Below are positions 26,725-38,711 of a DNA stretch of 58,075 nt, in pieces. The notes beneath the pieces were generated by a model. The model was given only the letters and a program-made list of their open reading frames with translations. It was not told the DNA's origin and did not search any database. Location: positions 1-58,075 of the forward strand of contig JAKFXL010000044.1 of the NCBI GenBank assembly GCA_021731365.1, written 5' to 3'. Numbering within the stretch: the stretch's first letter is position 1; every line of letters starts with the position of its first letter. This DNA is from Gammaproteobacteria bacterium (GTDB lineage: Bacteria > Pseudomonadota > Gammaproteobacteria > Tenderiales > Tenderiaceae). The position numbers and the translations under genes were made by a program.

Positions 26725-27861
26725 ATGAAAATCGGAATCATTGCTGGAGAGGCGTCAGGGGATCTGTTGGCAGCGGCTCTGATTGATGCGATTAAAGCGC
26801 GTTATCCTGATGCTGAGTTTGAAGGGATTGCAGGGCCAGCCATGGTGAAGGCTGGTTGTCAGGCCCTTCACCCGGCTGAGAAGTTGGCTGTGATGGGATT
26901 TGAGGCGCTGGCTCACTACCGTGAACTTAAGGGCATTCAGAACGAGATGGTGGCCCACTTTTCTGCCAACCCCCCGGACGTTTTTATTGGTGTTGATGCC
27001 CCTGATTTTAACTTAACCATTGCGCGCAAGTTGAAGGCGCAAGGGATAAAAGCGGTTCATTATGTCAGTCCTTCAGTGTGGGCCTGGCGTCAATACCGGG
27101 TGAAAAAGATTGCCCGTTCGGTGGATATGATCCTGACACTTTTCCCGTTTGAGGCGGAGTTTTATAGGCAACACCAGGTGCCGGTGACATTTGTCGGCCA
27201 TCCGCTGGCTGATATGATTCCACTCAAGGTGGATTATGTGGCGACACGCCGTGAGTTGGGCATTGATGGGGATGCGATTGTGGTGGCGTTGTTGCCAGGC
27301 AGCCGTCTTTCAGAGGTCAACCGGCTGACAGAGCTGCTTCTGCACTCAGCGGTACTGATTGAGCAGGCCTATCCGTCCGTGCGTTTTGTGGTGCCGCTGG
27401 CATCACCAAAAGTGCGAAGCCGTTTTGAAGAGATCTATGTCGAACAGGGAAGCAAACCTGCATTGATGCTGGTGGACGGTTGTGGCCGTGAGGTCATGGC
27501 TGCCGCAGATGTTGTTGTGCTGGCCTCTGGCACGGCCACACTGGAAGCGCTGTTGGTAAAACGCCCCATGGTGGTGACTTATAAATTGTCGGCACTGGGG
27601 TATCTGCTGGTCAGGTTGTTACTTAGGTCCCCCTATGTATCTTTACCCAATGTATTGGCTGGGCGCGAGGTGGTGAAGGAGCTGTTACAGTCGGCGGCCA
27701 CCCCGGAAAATATCGCCAGTGAGACGGTTAAACTATTGCAGGACAGGGCAGGAGCTTTGGCAATCAGCCAGCTGTTTGGCGAGATTCATCAAACGTTACG
27801 TTGTGATGCCAGTAACAGCGCCGCCACTGCAATACTAAAATTAATTGAAAAACAGAATTAG
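26725..27861 (+). CDS. lpxB: Lipid-A-disaccharide synthase
   Basis: 378 aa GT-B (GT19) glycosyltransferase that condenses UDP-diacyl-GlcN with lipid X. Signatures: IIAGEASGDLLAAALI at the N-terminus, VFIGVDAPDFNLTIA, HYVSPSVWAWRQYRVKKI, TFVGHPLADMIPL, ALLPGSRLSEVNRL and VVLASGTATLEALLVKRPMV. Length normal. GGGTAAGGGTTGAT lies before ATG 26725. The usual neighbour rnhB is displaced about 3.4 kb downstream by three other genes. Confidence 0.97.
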   Translation: MKIGIIAGEASGDLLAAALIDAIKARYPDAEFEGIAGPAMVKAGCQALHPAEKLAVMGFEALAHYRELKGIQNEMVAHFSANPPDVFIGVDAPDFNLTIARKLKAQGIKAVHYVSPSVWAWRQYRVKKIARSVDMILTLFPFEAEFYRQHQVPVTFVGHPLADMIPLKVDYVATRRELGIDGDAIVVALLPGSRLSEVNRLTELLLHSAVLIEQAYPSVRFVVPLASPKVRSRFEEIYVEQGSKPALMLVDGCGREVMAAADVVVLASGTATLEALLVKRPMVVTYKLSALGYLLVRLLLRSPYVSLPNVLAGREVVKELLQSAATPENIASETVKLLQDRAGALAISQLFGEIHQTLRCDASNSAATAILKLIEKQN

Positions 27862-27873
27862 GGTGTGGTTTAA

Positions 27874-28194
27874 ATGCAAAGTGTAAAAGTGATAATGGCG
27901 GGTCTGTTGGTATCGGCAATGGCGGGGTGTGATATTGATAAAGATGCGCCCAAGTATGATGAGTTGCGTTATGAGCAGCTGCAAAAGACACGGTGTGTGG
28001 ATATGGCAACGATGTTATCAGCCTCCTTTGTGAACGCTGATCCAGAGGATTACGATAAATCACTTAAACGTTGTGAGGATATGAAAGCACTGAGTTTTGA
28101 AGAGTATAAACGACTCTCGGAGCATGCCCGTGCGACGGGTAGCTGGGACCTGTATCAGCTCTTTCCACAAGATGTAGTTGATGTAAAACAGTGA
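27874..28194 (+). CDS. Small lipoprotein of unknown function
   Basis: 106 aa. The N-terminus VIMAGLLVSAMAGCDIDKD has a clear lipobox (SAMAGC), so Cys19 should be lipidated; the Asp at +2 would favour inner-membrane retention by the enteric rule. The mature part is charged and helical, with two further Cys (CVDMATML and RCEDMKAL) that could form a disulfide. No family recognised. It starts 12 nt after lpxB and is probably the last gene of that operon, as an AT-rich 120-nt gap follows. Confidence 0.7.
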   Translation: MQSVKVIMAGLLVSAMAGCDIDKDAPKYDELRYEQLQKTRCVDMATMLSASFVNADPEDYDKSLKRCEDMKALSFEEYKRLSEHARATGSWDLYQLFPQDVVDVKQ

Positions 28195-28314
28195 TATATA
28201 GAGTTTTTTAGAGTTCATCTGTCTTGTGGGGTGGTGACTAAAAACACTTTTTAGAAATGGGTTGTACTGCCGATACCTAACCATAGAACATAAATGGTGC
28301 AGGGGTAGTAAAGC

Positions 28315-28764
28315 ATGGTTGTATGGACAATAAGGCGGCAGTTGTTGGTTCTGTGTTGTCTGGCAGTTACCACCGCTCCTGTGTTCAGCAGTGCCTTGAC
28401 TGACGACGAGAGTGGCATCTTACCTGCGGGTGTCACTGTGATACAGGCCGAAGGCCTGATCCGACTTGCGCGTACCCATGATGACCTTATTATCATCGAC
28501 TCCCGCACCCCGGTAGATAGAAAGATTGGTTATATAGAGGGCTCGGTTGCCCTGCCTGATAATCAGACCACCTGTGAAACACTCTCTAAAACCAATAAAA
28601 ACCTGGGCAGTCCTATGGTTTTCTATTGTAATGGCATCAAATGCACACGTAGTCATCGTGCCCTGCAGCTTGCCAGCTCCTGCGGTTACTCCCAGCTTTA
28701 CTGGTTTAAAGGGGGTTACGAGGAGTGGCGTGAGAAGCGTCTTCCCGTGTTAGGTTCGCACTAA
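28315..28764 (+). CDS. Secreted rhodanese-domain protein
   Basis: 149 aa with an N-terminal signal sequence (LLVLCCLAVTTAPVFSSA) and a single rhodanese fold. The substrate entry region is DLIIIDSRTPVDRKIGYIEG, and the active-site loop is YCNGIKCTRS, with Cys105 as the likely nucleophile and the C-x4-C-x-R form of the loop. It ends with YWFKGGYEEWREKRLPV, the conserved rhodanese C-terminus. Likely a periplasmic sulfurtransferase or thiol-handling protein. An AGGGG ribosome site is 9 nt upstream. It is followed 37 nt later by the GGDEF-EAL gene. Confidence 0.88.
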   Translation: MVVWTIRRQLLVLCCLAVTTAPVFSSALTDDESGILPAGVTVIQAEGLIRLARTHDDLIIIDSRTPVDRKIGYIEGSVALPDNQTTCETLSKTNKNLGSPMVFYCNGIKCTRSHRALQLASSCGYSQLYWFKGGYEEWREKRLPVLGSH

Positions 28765-28801
28765 CATGCCTCTGTTGATCGATAAGCGATAAAACATCTG
28801 T

Positions 28802-31210
28802 ATGAAATATCCTGAGCTTTCTGTTAAGTCGCTGGTAGTGATTTTGCTCTCCCTGTTGAGTATGGGGCTGGTCATGGTGGCTTGGAACGTCTACAGCAAG
28901 TTTATGCTGGAGAATCAAGAGCGCGCAGTGAGGGAGCAGGTTACTCGCGAATCGACGCTGATATTGAAAAATGTTGAGAGCATCGCTGAGTATGTGGGTA
29001 TGTATACCCAGCACCAACCGACGTTCCGCGGGGCATTTCATAATAGAGATGTTCCCGCGTTGACGGCTGCGCTTGATGAGCAGTTTCATCAGTATCAGGT
29101 GAGCATAGGGAGCCTGAAGCTGGTGCAGTCGTATGTTTATGACGCCAAATTTCAGTTGTTGGCCTCATCGAGTCAGCGATTGCTCGGTCGTGATGTTGAC
29201 ACTACGATTTGCCATAACAGCGTTGATATTGCCAGTAGGCGTGAGGCGGCCGATCAGCTCAAAATCCTATCGGGTCTCTGCCAGCTGGAGAGCGGTAGGT
29301 ATAGCACAATGATTTTACCTGTAGGGGGATTACGCCATGAAGGGTATCTGCAGTTGGTTTATGATCCTTATTATGCGCTGTTGTCACTGGAGAAAAACCT
29401 GGCAAAACCACTTTCTATTATCTCGGTGACTGATGAGGTGATCTACCGCTCCCCCTTTTGGCGAGTGACCGATAATAACCACGAAGTTGTTGTTGCCGGG
29501 GTGTGGCTGAGAGATATCAATGGGGTGCCTGTGGCTGAGGTCCAGATTCAACAGGATCTACGGGATCTGATGGGGCGGTCTGTTGATGCCCGTAATCGCC
29601 TGTTGCTTTTTGCGGGTGGTTTTACGCTGTTGGTGCTGGTTCTGGCACTGTGGGCTTTACAGATCAGCATGATTAAACCGATTCGTGAACTCATTAACCA
29701 GTTAAATCTGGTACGTCAAGGTCGCCACCATTTAAGTTCCCCGCTATCGCTCACGGGTAACGCGGAGGTAAGGGAGCTGGTTCAGGTATTTAACAATATG
29801 TCTGCTGATCTTGCCCGTCTGTATGATGAATATGAAGAGGCAGCGTTCATTGATCAGCTAACGTCACTGCCTAACCGTACTCTGTTTCTGGACCGTTTGC
29901 GGCAGATGATTTTGGCGAGTGAGCGCAAGGGCGAGCGTTTTGGCATCATGTTATTGGATCTGGATGGTTTTAAAGAGATTAACGATGCGTTGGGGCATCA
30001 GGTCGGGGATAAACTGTTACAGAAAATTGCACAGCGGTTAAAACGAACAATTCGCGCCTCATCTACGATTGCACGGGTGGTGAGTGAGCCAATAGGTGAA
30101 GAGTTTACCTCAGAGGCGGTTAGATTTAGTGAGCTGACGCTGGCACGTTTGGGGGGGGATGAGTTTGCCATTTTACTGCCCAGCTTAAAAGATGTTGATG
30201 GTGCCATCTCCGTGGCCAAACGCATTGCCAGTGCACTGGAACCCCATGCAGAGATAGATGGAAACAGCATTGTGGTGGCAGGTACGTTAGGCATCGCCAT
30301 GTTTCCTGAACATGGCGAAGATGCTGAAGAGCTGCTCAGGCGTGCTGACATTGCACTGTACGTGGCAAAACATATCCAGAGCGATTTTTCTGTTTATGAC
30401 GTTGCCTATGATACCCATAGCGTTAAACAGTTGGCGCTTAAAGCTGAATTGCGTTCTGCCATTGAAGAGGATCAGATGGTCCTTTTCTACCAGCCTAAAC
30501 TTGACTTCAAGAGTGGCTATGTAAGCAGTGTTGAGGCGCTGGTACGCTGGAAACATCCAACACGCGGCATGATCCCCCCTGATCAGTTTATTCCCCTCTC
30601 AGAGCAGCGGGGTTTGATTGGGCCGTTGACTGAGTGGGTGATACAGAAAGCACTCTGGCAGTGCAACCAGTGGCAGAGTCAGGGCATCCATCTACAGATT
30701 GCTGTTAACCTCTCATCACGGGTGTTATTTGATCTCTCCTTGCCCAATAAAATTGAACGGTTGCTGATTGAGGCAAAACTACCGGCATCAGTCCTCAGTT
30801 TTGAAATTACTGAAGAAGCAACAATGATCGATCCGAGCCGTGCCATGGATATCATGAATCGTCTGAATGAGATGGGATTGGTACTTTCTATTGATGACTT
30901 TGGCACCGGCTACTCATCACTTGGATATCTTAAAAAACTGCCAGTGGCTGAGATTAAGATCGACCGCAGTTTTGTAATGGATATGGAGACTTCTGAAAGC
31001 GACGCCAAAATAGTCCACGCCACGATCGACCTTGCCCACAATCTGGGTTTAAAGGTAGTGGCTGAAGGGATTGAAACCGAATACGCGCTTAACCTGTTGC
31101 GCTCTTTAAATTGCGATTACGCCCAGGGATACTATCTGAGTCATCCCATCCCGGCGGCTGAGCTGGTAACATGGCTCGCCGAATCGGCGTGGGGTTGTAA
31201 ACCAGAGTAA
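28802..31210 (+). CDS. Membrane sensor with HAMP, GGDEF and EAL domains (cyclic-di-GMP turnover)
   Basis: 802 aa. A membrane helix at residues 8-30 and a second at about 262-287 flank a periplasmic sensor domain of about 230 residues. A HAMP linker follows (IKPIRELINQLNLVRQGRHH). The GGDEF domain has LTSLPNRTLFLDRL and an intact GGDEF at 451-455; the EAL domain has EAL at 578-580, DDFGTGYSSLGYLKKLP, EIKIDRSFV and EGIET. Both active sites look complete, so either direction of c-di-GMP metabolism is possible. A stretch of about 25 residues (RVVSEPIGEEFTSEAVRFSE) is inserted just before the GGDEF signature. Confidence 0.93.
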   Translation: MKYPELSVKSLVVILLSLLSMGLVMVAWNVYSKFMLENQERAVREQVTRESTLILKNVESIAEYVGMYTQHQPTFRGAFHNRDVPALTAALDEQFHQYQVSIGSLKLVQSYVYDAKFQLLASSSQRLLGRDVDTTICHNSVDIASRREAADQLKILSGLCQLESGRYSTMILPVGGLRHEGYLQLVYDPYYALLSLEKNLAKPLSIISVTDEVIYRSPFWRVTDNNHEVVVAGVWLRDINGVPVAEVQIQQDLRDLMGRSVDARNRLLLFAGGFTLLVLVLALWALQISMIKPIRELINQLNLVRQGRHHLSSPLSLTGNAEVRELVQVFNNMSADLARLYDEYEEAAFIDQLTSLPNRTLFLDRLRQMILASERKGERFGIMLLDLDGFKEINDALGHQVGDKLLQKIAQRLKRTIRASSTIARVVSEPIGEEFTSEAVRFSELTLARLGGDEFAILLPSLKDVDGAISVAKRIASALEPHAEIDGNSIVVAGTLGIAMFPEHGEDAEELLRRADIALYVAKHIQSDFSVYDVAYDTHSVKQLALKAELRSAIEEDQMVLFYQPKLDFKSGYVSSVEALVRWKHPTRGMIPPDQFIPLSEQRGLIGPLTEWVIQKALWQCNQWQSQGIHLQIAVNLSSRVLFDLSLPNKIERLLIEAKLPASVLSFEITEEATMIDPSRAMDIMNRLNEMGLVLSIDDFGTGYSSLGYLKKLPVAEIKIDRSFVMDMETSESDAKIVHATIDLAHNLGLKVVAEGIETEYALNLLRSLNCDYAQGYYLSHPIPAAELVTWLAESAWGCKPE

Positions 31211-31221
31211 AAGGGTAATTT

Positions 31222-31815
31222 ATGTCGCAAACAAAATCGTCAGCACTGCTGATTGCAGGGGTTGATGAAGTAGGGCGTGGCCCACTTGCCGGGCCTGTGG
31301 TCACCGCCGCTGTCATCCTTGATCCCAACAACCCCATTGTTGGTTTAATGGATTCCAAAGTACTGACCGAAGCCAAACGCGAAGCACTCTTCCCTGAAAT
31401 TCAGCAGAAGGCACTGGCCTGGTCCATTGGCCGTTGTGAGGTGGAGGAGATAGATGAGCACAACATCCTCCAGGCCACCATGATTGCCATGCAACGTGCC
31501 GTTGCTGGTCTGAAGATCACACCGCATAAAGTACTGGTGGATGGTAATCGTGCCCCTGATTTTGGCATCCCCGCTGCGGCGATCGTCAAAGGCGACCAGA
31601 GCGAAGTCGCCATCAGCGCCGCCTCCATCATCGCCAAGGTCACCCGTGATCGTGAGATGGTGGCGATGGACCTTATTTATCCAGGTTATGGCCTAGCCAA
31701 ACATAAAGGTTATCCCACCAAAGATCACATTGCCGCGTTAGAGAAGTTAGGCGTTACCAAAATTCACCGGCGCAGTTTTGGGCCGGTGAAGCGGTTGCTG
31801 GCAGCAACTCAGTAG
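31222..31815 (+). CDS. rnhB: Ribonuclease HII
   Basis: 197 aa, removes ribonucleotides from DNA. The catalytic acidic residues are seen in [20 protein letters not shown] (Asp-Glu), [11 protein letters not shown] (Asp) and [20 protein letters not shown] (Asp region). KVTRDREMV and HRRSFGPVK are also standard. It is separated from lpxB by the lipoprotein, rhodanese and GGDEF-EAL genes, and from dnaE by an insertion-element remnant and a two-gene module. Confidence 0.96.
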   Translation: MSQTKSSALLIAGVDEVGRGPLAGPVVTAAVILDPNNPIVGLMDSKVLTEAKREALFPEIQQKALAWSIGRCEVEEIDEHNILQATMIAMQRAVAGLKITPHKVLVDGNRAPDFGIPAAAIVKGDQSEVAISAASIIAKVTRDREMVAMDLIYPGYGLAKHKGYPTKDHIAALEKLGVTKIHRRSFGPVKRLLAATQ

Positions 31816-31871
31816 CTATTAATGCTCTGACTTTGGATTGATGGTGCTACGGGTAGGTAGCAAAGGGATCT

Positions 31872-32238
31872 GGTGTAGTAGTTGCGACTTGATCGGACAG
31901 TTACCGGTTTTATTAGACCACTACACATCCGTGCGATTTTTGAGATTAGGTCTGCGGCGGGGCTTCTCCAACAGCGCTGCGCCCCCCCGTCCTCGACAGC
32001 CGCCTTGTAGCGATAGAAGGTGTCTCGCGACATCCCCATCACTTTGCAGGCTTGTGAGACATTGCCGAGTTCTTCTGCCAGGTTCAGCAGTCCGACTTTG
32101 TGTTTGATGATTCTCTCGTTACTATTCAACATGAGGGTTACCTCTCTATGGTTTTAATGGTGAGTGAGCATTTCCATCAAAACCGGTAACCCTCACTTTT
32201 TCAAGTCAGGTGTCAGATCAAGTCTGAACTAATACACC
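31872..32238 (-). mobile_element. Internally deleted IS481-type insertion element with terminal inverted repeats
   Basis: The 28-bp ends at 31872-31899 and 32211-32238 are inverted copies matching at 24 of 28 positions (GGTGTANTAGTT..GACTTGATCNGACA). A further inverted 11-mer, TTACCGGTTTT, occurs at 31901-31911 and 32179-32189. Between them lies only the N-terminal part of a transposase. The 367-bp unit is a non-autonomous, MITE-sized derivative. No target duplication is obvious. Confidence 0.7.
31921..32132 (-). pseudogene. IS481-family transposase N-terminal fragment (frameshifted, truncated)
   Basis: Starting at ATG 32132, residues 1-50 (MLNSNERIIKHKVGLLNLAE, GNVSQACKVMGMSRDTFYRY) are the helix-turn-helix head of an IS481-type transposase. 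At a run of seven G (minus strand) the frame slips: continuing in the next frame gives ALLEKPRRRPNLKNRTDV and then a TAG at 31921-31923, which restores the family pattern. The DDE catalytic domain is gone. The uncorrected frame runs on to 31809 into unrelated DNA overlapping the rnhB end and is not a real protein tail. Confidence 0.75.
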
Positions 32239-32245
32239 TTAGGCA

Positions 32246-32497
32246 TTACAGCTCCGAGAGATCTAAATAGCCACTGTCTAAATTAAAAGCAGATTTAGAG
32301 AAATTGGCTTTCTCGGCTTTATTTCGTAAATCTTTCATGCAAAGCCTCAAGTAAACCAAGTCGTTGCTCAATAGTGTGGATTCATCTGTGTCAGGTTCGT
32401 TTTCAATAGTGTGCGATATTTCTGCTTCTCTTTCAGATAGCGTCCTCCATAACATGTTGAAATATTTCTCATCTATAGTTTGATTAAACTCTCGCAT
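32246..32497 (-). CDS. Small acidic protein, possible immunity/antitoxin partner of the upstream Tse2-like gene
   Basis: 83 aa from ATG 32497 (MREFNQTIDEKYFNMLWRTL), rich in Glu/Asp and leucine and predicted largely helical; no family recognised. The start is chosen because it lies 2 nt after the upstream stop with GAAGG about 7 nt ahead; a longer frame from 32530 would overlap the upstream gene. Tight coupling to a toxin-like gene, small size and acidity are what an immunity protein or antitoxin would show, but nothing else supports that role. Base composition is AT-rich like its partner. Confidence 0.55.
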   Translation of the reverse strand: MREFNQTIDEKYFNMLWRTLSEREAEISHTIENEPDTDESTLLSNDLVYLRLCMKDLRNKAEKANFSKSAFNLDSGYLDLSEL

Positions 32498-32499
32498 AA

Positions 32500-32877
32500 T
32501 TAAGCCTTCTTCTTGTATGTTTTTTTGCAATGAATTATCACTTTCTCTAAAAGAGAAATAAACTCATGAACACTCATGTTTCTGGACGGACAAAGACTAT
32601 AGTGACCTTCTGGTTGGTCATCTTTTATAAGCTTTAAACCAATCGGCATTTGAGTGTTTTGTGAGATCTCCCATACCCAGCCTGCAACAGGAGCTAATTT
32701 CAATCCATTTTCATTATAAAGGCTAATGCCTTTTCCATTTGCTACTATTTGTGTTACTCCGTTTATCCCTATGGTGTCTATTTCGCCTGGACGAACCTTA
32801 GTTAAAAGAGGCGAAGAGCTATTTCCAATTCTGTACAAGGTTTCAGGCGATAGGTATATCTTTTCTTTAAAGTTCAT
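32500..32877 (-). CDS. Tse2-like putative ADP-ribosyltransferase-fold toxin
   Basis: 125 aa, no signal peptide. The pattern follows Tse2-family toxins: SPETLYRIGNSSSPLL at residues 10-25, IVANGKGISLYNENG at 44-58, GWVWEISQNTQMPIGLKLIK at 66-85 and GHYSLCPSRNMSVHEFISLL at 91-110. The last two correspond to the family's 'W.W.IP.GT.iP.GL.v.kD....HY.i.P...M....F' pattern. Tse2 proteins act inside cells and are neutralised by a neighbouring immunity protein. The gene is AT-rich compared with its housekeeping neighbours and adjoins an insertion-element remnant, suggesting transfer. The family call is from memory of the pattern. Confidence 0.55.
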   Translation of the reverse strand: MNFKEKIYLSPETLYRIGNSSSPLLTKVRPGEIDTIGINGVTQIVANGKGISLYNENGLKLAPVAGWVWEISQNTQMPIGLKLIKDDQPEGHYSLCPSRNMSVHEFISLLEKVIIHCKKTYKKKA

Positions 32878-33386
32878 TTTTTATCCTTAAATTGAGAGGT
32901 TTCCTTTTTTGTTTATACCTGACACTGATGTGAACTGTTAAATCAAATTAAATACTTTTCAATATTATTGCGGCGTTGGAGTAGCAGATGCCTGAAGAGA
33001 GAGAAGTATGGTCGGTCCATCGTCCATGGGGGTGCTCTCTTTCGGTTTCAAGCAGGATCGGCCAGATTGCCTGTTTCGTGTTTCCTTTCGTAAGGCATGG
33101 TGGTGATAAATATTACACTGTCTATACCATAAAGCGCGTAATCAATTTTTTGAGAACATCGCTATGGCGGCAGCACCGTAGTTGGCCGGCATGTGGCTTG
33201 GCGCTGGTGACCGCTGAGGTCGGGATGCCATTCAACCGGTTGTAATGGTTGACCTTATAATGTCGGGGTTGATAGGACAACTCCTTGTAAATCAGCCAGC
33301 TGGGTCTGAATTGTCAAGCGTTAATCGGTGCGATTAAACGTTTTTTGATGTCGCTAGTGGCGGCTTGTCGCGTTAGAATGTCCCCC
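32878..33386 (+). promoter_or_regulatory. 509-nt gap upstream of dnaE, contains a consensus -10 box
   Basis: No convincing gene. A perfect TATAAT lies at 33256-33261 about 125 nt before the dnaE start, without an obvious -35 at standard spacing. The first 100 nt are AT-rich and belong to the toxin-like module's upstream region. Confidence 0.35.
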
Positions 33387-36860
<3,474 letters not shown>

Positions 36861-37013
36861 TCGAATTCAGTTGTGGAATTGAATCCGCGAAACACACTAG
36901 ATTGATGTAAATGACGTAATCATATAGATGCGAATACCTACACAAGTGGGATATAGTCCATAGCCTGTGCTGCATTCTTAATTTATTGCTAACAATATCT
37001 TTTAACTACACGC

Positions 37014-38234
37014 ATGAAAACAATAATGGCTAATAAAGAACCGTATAAAGTAATAGATGTTTTTGCGGGTCCAGGTGGGCTTGGTGAGGGCTTTGCAGCT
37101 TTTGGCCATGGTGCAGAAAAACCATCATTCAAACTCGCTCTTTCCATTGAAAAAGATCCGTCCGCACATAGTACATTGACATTGCGTAGCTTCTACCGTC
37201 AGTTTGATCAAGAGAAAATACCTAAGGAATACTGGTCTTATGCCAAGGGCGAGATTGACAAAGCGGAGTTGTTTAAGCTCTATCCTCGACAAGCTAAGGC
37301 AGCGGCTGAAGAGGCGCAGTGCATTGAACTAGGTAAAACTTCGCACCAAGAGGTGAGAAAACTCATCAGTCAGAGGTTGAATGGCAGTGATAAATGGGTG
37401 TTGGTTGGCGGGCCACCTTGCCAAGCTTATTCACTTGTCGGACGTGCCCGTATGCGAAGTACTAACCCCGACTTTGAGGATGACGTACGCCATTTCCTTT
37501 ATAAAGAGTATCTGCGAATTATCGCGGATCATCGGCCGCCAGTATTTGTGATGGAAAATGTGAAGGGGATACTTTCGGCGCAACATTCCGGCAAAAAAAT
37601 TATCGGCAGTATATTGAGCGATCCAAGGAAACCGGACATGGCAGTCAATGGCCGGAGTTCTGACCTCGGTTACAGGCTATTTTCGCTAGTGGATAACAAA
37701 CCCCCTGAAAAATGTGAGCCGGAAGATTTTTTGGTGAAAGCTGAAAAATATGGCATCCCACAGGCGCGGCACCGTATGCTTATTCTGGGTATTCGGGAGG
37801 ATATTCATATCACGCCTGAAACACTCCAGACATCGGAAGCGACCACTGTTGCCCAAGCAATTGGTGATCTTCCGAAGATACGCAGCACTGTATCCAAAGA
37901 GCCTGACACGCTTGACCTCTGGCGTGAAATTCTTGGTTCAATAACCTCAGAGGCATGGTATCGCAAGGGGCGAAGCAATGGTCTGTCGCCAACAGTCGAA
38001 AAAATCGACAAGGCTCTGGTGTCCATACAGAGACGCGAGTTAAAGGCAGGAGCAGAGACCATGAGTTATACCGGCAGCCCAAAGATATATCCGGGCTGGT
38101 ATCGGCATGGTTGTGACGGGGTAGTGATCTACCATGTAGGCAGAGACTATATGAGGAGTGACCTGCGACTTTTAAGTTCGCCGGTAACTTGGTCTTTTCG
38201 CAGAAATCTCTTCGTCGAAAAATTCGGAATGTAA
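37014..38234 (+). pseudogene. C5-cytosine DNA methyltransferase, C-terminally truncated
   Basis: 406 codons. The catalytic half is intact: SAM motif VIDVFAGPGGLGEGF (residues 13-27), catalytic Cys136 in VGGPPCQAYS, ENV at 181-183 and QARHRMLILGIR at 250-261. After YMRSDL (380-384) the sequence stops resembling a methyltransferase (RLLSSPVTWSFRRNLF) and ends. Motifs IX and X and the end of the target-recognition domain are absent, so it is probably inactive. The end overlaps the 3' end of a convergent EcoRII-like nuclease remnant, as if one deletion removed both 3' ends. The intact version would be the methyltransferase of that nuclease. Confidence 0.8.
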
Positions 38235-38601
38235 TTACATTTAGCTTGCCGTAGTAGCAAGTTTCTTTTGATTTTTTCAGGGACTCGGGAACAACCAGAT
38301 GAATTCCCTGATTGCTCATGTCATCTATAGCAGCCGAAGATACACGGTCATCGACGGTTGCCAGAAACAGTGCGCAGTTGAATTTCTCCATTGCCACCTG
38401 CTTCCAACGCTCACGAAGGGTGGTTTTTGCCGAGAGTACCATCGCTTCGTCGAAGGTTCTTTTTTTTGACTTCAGAACAACAAGGCTTGGCAACACAAAG
38501 TCCGGGCGGCGACCTCCCGTTACAGCTTGCTCTTCAAAAGCAATGCGACCATCACGAAGAAGTCTTGAGATGTGTTGTTCAAAGGAGCGTCCGGCACGAG
38601 A
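38218..38601 (-). pseudogene. EcoRII-type restriction endonuclease catalytic domain remnant
   Basis: The minus-strand frame from 38601 reads SRAGRSFEQHISRLLRDG, EEQAVTGGRRPDFVLPS, AMVLSAKTTLRERWKQVAME and NQGIHLVVPESLKKS. This is the EcoRII C-terminal nuclease pattern, with the catalytic PD and the AKTTxxxRW lysine region visible. The N-terminal effector domain is missing: only about 100 nt of unrelated sequence, half of it a palindromic repeat, precede it. No stop codon ends it; the frame runs antisense through the convergent methyltransferase to 37810. It is therefore a remnant without proper 5' or 3' ends. Confidence 0.75.
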
Positions 38602-38626
38602 TTTTCGGTGCTGGCTTGTGCTCAGT

Positions 38627-38679
38627 GTAGGTCGGGATTCATCCCGATATAACCAGCGTCGGGTTAAAACCCGAGCTAC
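38627..38679. repeat. REP-like palindromic double hairpin
   Basis: Two adjacent hairpins: TCGGGATTCATCCCGA at 38632-38647 and TCGGGTTAAAACCCGA at 38659-38674, bracketed by GTAGG and GCTAC. It has the look of short dispersed extragenic palindromes. It lies exactly where the nuclease gene's missing N-terminal coding region should begin. No second copy was seen in this window. Confidence 0.6.
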
Positions 38680-38711
38680 AGAATATTTTCCCTTTGAAAT
38701 AGAATTTGGAA

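Noticed and set aside
32988..33245. 85-codon plus-strand frame upstream of dnaE
   Set aside because: No ribosome site, no domain features and unlikely composition; treated as chance.
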